Shown here: positions 15,669-17,135 of the stretch, in pieces
How the letters are laid out: each line of letters opens with the position of its first letter
Numbering within the stretch: position 1 is the first letter of the stretch
Assembly (NCBI GenBank): GCA_023136155.1
Contig: JAGLRT010000133.1
Span: 1 to 17,135 of the forward strand
Direction: 5' to 3'
Length of the DNA: 17,135 nucleotides
Source: Methanosarcinales archaeon
GTDB lineage: Archaea > Halobacteriota > Methanosarcinia > Methanosarcinales > Methanocomedenaceae
Program-made: the position numbers and the translations under genes
The notes under the pieces: model-generated
The model's database searches: none
Told to the model about the DNA's origin: nothing
The model's input: the letters and a program-made list of their open reading frames with translations, nothing else

Positions 15669-16026
15669 CGAATAAGTGTCATTCGTCAAATCCGTGTTCT
15701 ATCCCATTTGTTCTCTTAACCTATGACGTATAGATATCAATTAAGATCGAGTAAACAGCATCGTAGTCCGGCTTGACTGGTTGTATATGGCATTACTTAC
15801 GTTCCATGGGGAAAAGATAATCGATTGAGTGGAATTCAGGTCCGATACCCTTACTGCGGCAAGCCAGGCAGGCCTTGTCAGTCTCATCAGTGAGTTTGTA
15901 TTATCAGTGGCATTTTCAATTATCTTTATGAAAACGAGTGGAAAAAGTTAATGCTGATGGAGGTATTTAAAAAATGGGATTGTCATAGGTCATCATTTAG
16001 AATGGAAAAAAAGGATGGGTGATAAT
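15669..16026. other. Gene-poor interval with promoter of the papain-like orphan
   Basis: No gene I would defend. A further AAATCCGTG lies at 15688-15696. TATTTAAAAAA at 15964-15974 is a good TATA-like box about 55-60 bases before the orphan's ATG. Two tiny frames follow it (ATGGGATTGTCATAG from 15973, and a 6-codon frame MEKKDG from about 16002); they are probably chance. A 38-codon frame with YPYCGKPGRPC near 15835-15890 lacks a start and homology I recognise. Confidence 0.35.
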
Positions 16027-16470
16027 ATGAGCATTTTAGATATATTATGGGACTTATTCAGAAAGCCGAAATCTGTTGCAATTAACGATATGCCGGAAAT
16101 ATCAGGCAATGAAGTTAAGGAAATTTTAAAGAAATATAAAACTGGCAATCTGTGGATAAGTGACGGAATATTCAAATTGGTCGATACGAATAATATCAAA
16201 GAATTTTTAGATAACAATCCGGTAAGTAAAAGAAAATACATTACAGAATTTCACGATTGTGATGATTTCTGCTACGAGTTAATGGGTAATGTAAGTACCT
16301 GGTACCCCGAAGGGGCTTTTGGCATGGTATGGGGAAACAGGGCTAAAGACAATATAGTGCATGCATGGAACTTCTTTGTAAATGAAACAAATGAAATTAT
16401 GTATGTAGAACCTCAAACAGATGAAATCTTTGCACCCTCAACAGAAAATGTGTGGATAATGATCGTATAG
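16027..16470 (+). CDS. Orphan papain-like (Cys/His/Glu-Pro-Gln) small protein
   Basis: A 147-residue soluble protein. Its second half carries a papain/transglutaminase-like pattern: HDCDDFCYEL (Cys78, with Cys82 nearby), GAFGMVWG (96-103), VHAWNFFVN (His112), and YVEPQTDEIF (Glu128-Pro-Gln130). This order, Asp-Cys-Asp-Asp-Phe, then His-Ala-x-Asn, then Glu-Pro-Gln-Thr, recalls the C-terminal cysteine-protease-like domain of the mushroom agglutinin MOA and related phage proteins; I recall this family from memory and cannot search. The N-terminal half is helical, with no signal peptide. GGTGAT 4 bases before 16027 favours that start over the ATG at 16015. It is AT-rich compared with its neighbours, sits alone between repeat-bearing spacers, and may be phage-derived. 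Fold assignment plausible, activity unproven. Confidence 0.6.
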   Translation: MSILDILWDLFRKPKSVAINDMPEISGNEVKEILKKYKTGNLWISDGIFKLVDTNNIKEFLDNNPVSKRKYITEFHDCDDFCYELMGNVSTWYPEGAFGMVWGNRAKDNIVHAWNFFVNETNEIMYVEPQTDEIFAPSTENVWIMIV

Positions 16471-16576
16471 TGTGACACAATACCAAAATCCAGTTATAAA
16501 GTGAATAGTCCAGATACAGATGCGACTACAAATCCGTGAAATCCATGTATTTTTATATTTCCAGAAGACCACTATT
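16471..16576. other. Short spacer with AATCCGTG motif
   Basis: Contains AAATCCGTGAAATCC beginning at 16530, another copy of the motif seen after tsr3, followed by AT-rich sequence. Nothing else recognised. Confidence 0.35.
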
Positions 16577-16989
16577 TCATGCAATTTTTTCGAGTTCTCT
16601 GAATATTAACTTATCACAATATTGTCTGTCTCCTAATCGTTCACGAAAATTTATGAACACTTTATTGAGGGGGGAGCTGTTGCGATCCAGTTTTTGCTTT
16701 CTAAATTTCAATCGGTTACCTGATGCCGGACTGTTTGATATTTTGTCACAGAATGTTTTTTCGGAATTGATATTGCAGGCACGCATTATGGATTCGCAGG
16801 CTACACACTTTTAGGTGGGTGCAAAGACCTCCCTTTTTTCGGCCCTGAAGACTTCTTTATGTATTATGTCGATCAACGGTGTGGATGCTAATAATGAAAG
16901 TACGATGGCTGATATTGTGACGGTGCTACTCTGAAATATCTTAATGGAGTGGTTTGTGTTCTCAATAATGTTGGCTTTTTTATACTCAT
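16577..16989 (-). pseudogene. Broken single-pass membrane protein gene with Cys-rich tail
   Basis: No family recognised. On the minus strand the frame from 17002 down to 16814 encodes a hydrophilic start (KKANIIENTNHSIKIF), a membrane helix (VTISAIVLSLLASTPLIDII) and KEVFRAEKREVFAPT. After TAA at 16811-16813 the same frame goes on with KCVACESIMRACNINSEKTF, a Cys-x2-Cys plus further Cys, and a charged tail ending RQYCDKLIFRELEKIA at 16580. No ATG opens the first part in frame, but ATG at 16987-16989 (MSIKK) would join it if the A6 run at 16976-16981 (T6 on plus) had one more A. So one frameshift and one nonsense codon break an otherwise coherent product of about 137 codons. Decay or homopolymer sequencing error are both possible. 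Only the last 69 codons (from 16786) remain as an ATG-initiated frame. Confidence 0.45.
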
Positions 16990-17006
16990 CCCTTTGTAAT
17001 CTTTAG

Positions 17007-17026
17007 TATATTACTGGAGTAATATA
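17007..17026 (-). promoter_or_regulatory. Operator-like inverted repeat upstream of the broken gene
   Basis: TATATTACTGGAGTAATATA has 9-bp perfect arms around a GG centre, and an overlapping pair CTGGA/TCCAG spans 17014-17031. On the minus strand a TATA-like TTTGTATAAT lies just upstream (17033-17042), so the repeat sits between promoter and gene as an operator would. Confidence 0.4.
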
Positions 17027-17042
17027 TTCCAGATTATACAAA

Positions 17043-17135
17043 AGTGTGAGACTGTCGGACAACCTTTCAAATTCCCCCCAAAACCGTCCATTTTTTCATG
17101 AATTCCAGAATTTTTCATCAAAAAACCCATATTAT
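17043..17135. other. Right-edge sequence, nothing firmly identified
   Basis: Contains C-run and T-run tracts (CCCCCC near 17081, TTTTTT near 17092) and the stretch GTGAGACTGTCGGACAACC. It could belong to the edge of a mobile element continuing beyond the window, but no second end is visible here. Confidence 0.25.

Noticed and set aside
15780..15893. 38-codon frame with YPYCGKPGRPC, possible transposase zinc-ribbon remnant
   Set aside because: No start codon, only one Cys pair pattern that does not match a known ribbon, and no flanking inverted repeats.
14731..16813. Two in-frame TAA codons as a sign of TAA recoding in this organism
   Set aside because: Several intact genes here end properly at TAA (pdxS with a terminator on its stop, UPF0182, DUF169, tsr3), so TAA works as a stop; mutation is the simpler reading. 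Pyrrolysine recoding in methanogens uses TAG.
17043..17135. Miniature transposable element end at the right edge
   Set aside because: Only one possible end is visible and no matching inverted copy occurs in the window; cannot be supported.
1..17135. CRISPR array, rRNA or tRNA genes
   Set aside because: No regularly spaced repeats and no rRNA- or tRNA-like segments were found on reading either strand.

Overview
The window looks archaeal and most likely comes from a methanogen or methanotrophic relative of the Methanosarcinales (Halobacteriota). The basis is the gene set: a 6-phospho-3-hexuloisomerase-like protein, archaeal Pth2, a two-domain protein disulfide oxidoreductase, an FmdE-type zinc protein, an F420:NADP oxidoreductase-like protein, a DUF2111-like protein, Tsr3/DUF367, and a DinB polymerase ending in a PCNA-binding box. 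Shine-Dalgarno sites (GGTGA, GGAGG) and AT-rich TATA-like boxes fit this. Assignment to a genus, or to ANME-2 versus a true methanogen, is not possible from the sequence alone.

Layout. At 1-1692 a compact plus-strand cluster carries an hxlB-like gene, a linker-plus-beta-rich-domain protein and pth2. At 1781-3926 lie a thioredoxin-fold oxidoreductase (plus), a TauE/SafE permease (minus) and an FmdE-family protein (minus). At 3927-4122 a divergent control region carries two palindromes and a BirA-like biotin operator. At 4123-6999 follows a four-gene overlapping operon, bioY-ecfA1-ecfA2-ecfT, forming a complete ECF biotin importer. At 7162-8990 an F420-dependent NADP reductase-like gene (minus) diverges from pdxS (plus), which ends in a hairpin/T-tract terminator. 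At 9051-12972 dinB (minus) diverges from a large UPF0182 membrane protein (plus). At 12980-14733 lie a DUF2111-like gene (minus), a DUF169 gene (plus) and an acylphosphatase-like gene that appears to be cut by an in-frame TAA. tsr3 occupies 15116-15634.

From about 14734 to the end the character changes. There are long gene-poor stretches, short repeated ATCCGTG motifs, an AT-rich orphan with a papain-like Cys/His/Glu-Pro-Gln signature, and a minus-strand gene that reads through only if one frameshift and one in-frame TAA are ignored. This part looks like accessory or decaying DNA, in contrast to the tidy housekeeping block before it.

The clearest functional story is biotin: an operator of BirA type sits where transcription of bioY should start, so the importer operon is probably switched off by biotin-loaded BirA. 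The importer itself is unusual, since the second ATPase has lost its LSGGQ signature and the membrane coupling protein has lost one of its two Ala-Arg-Gly motifs. The most interesting leads are this asymmetric transporter, the small papain-like protein, and the two genes with in-frame TAA codons.
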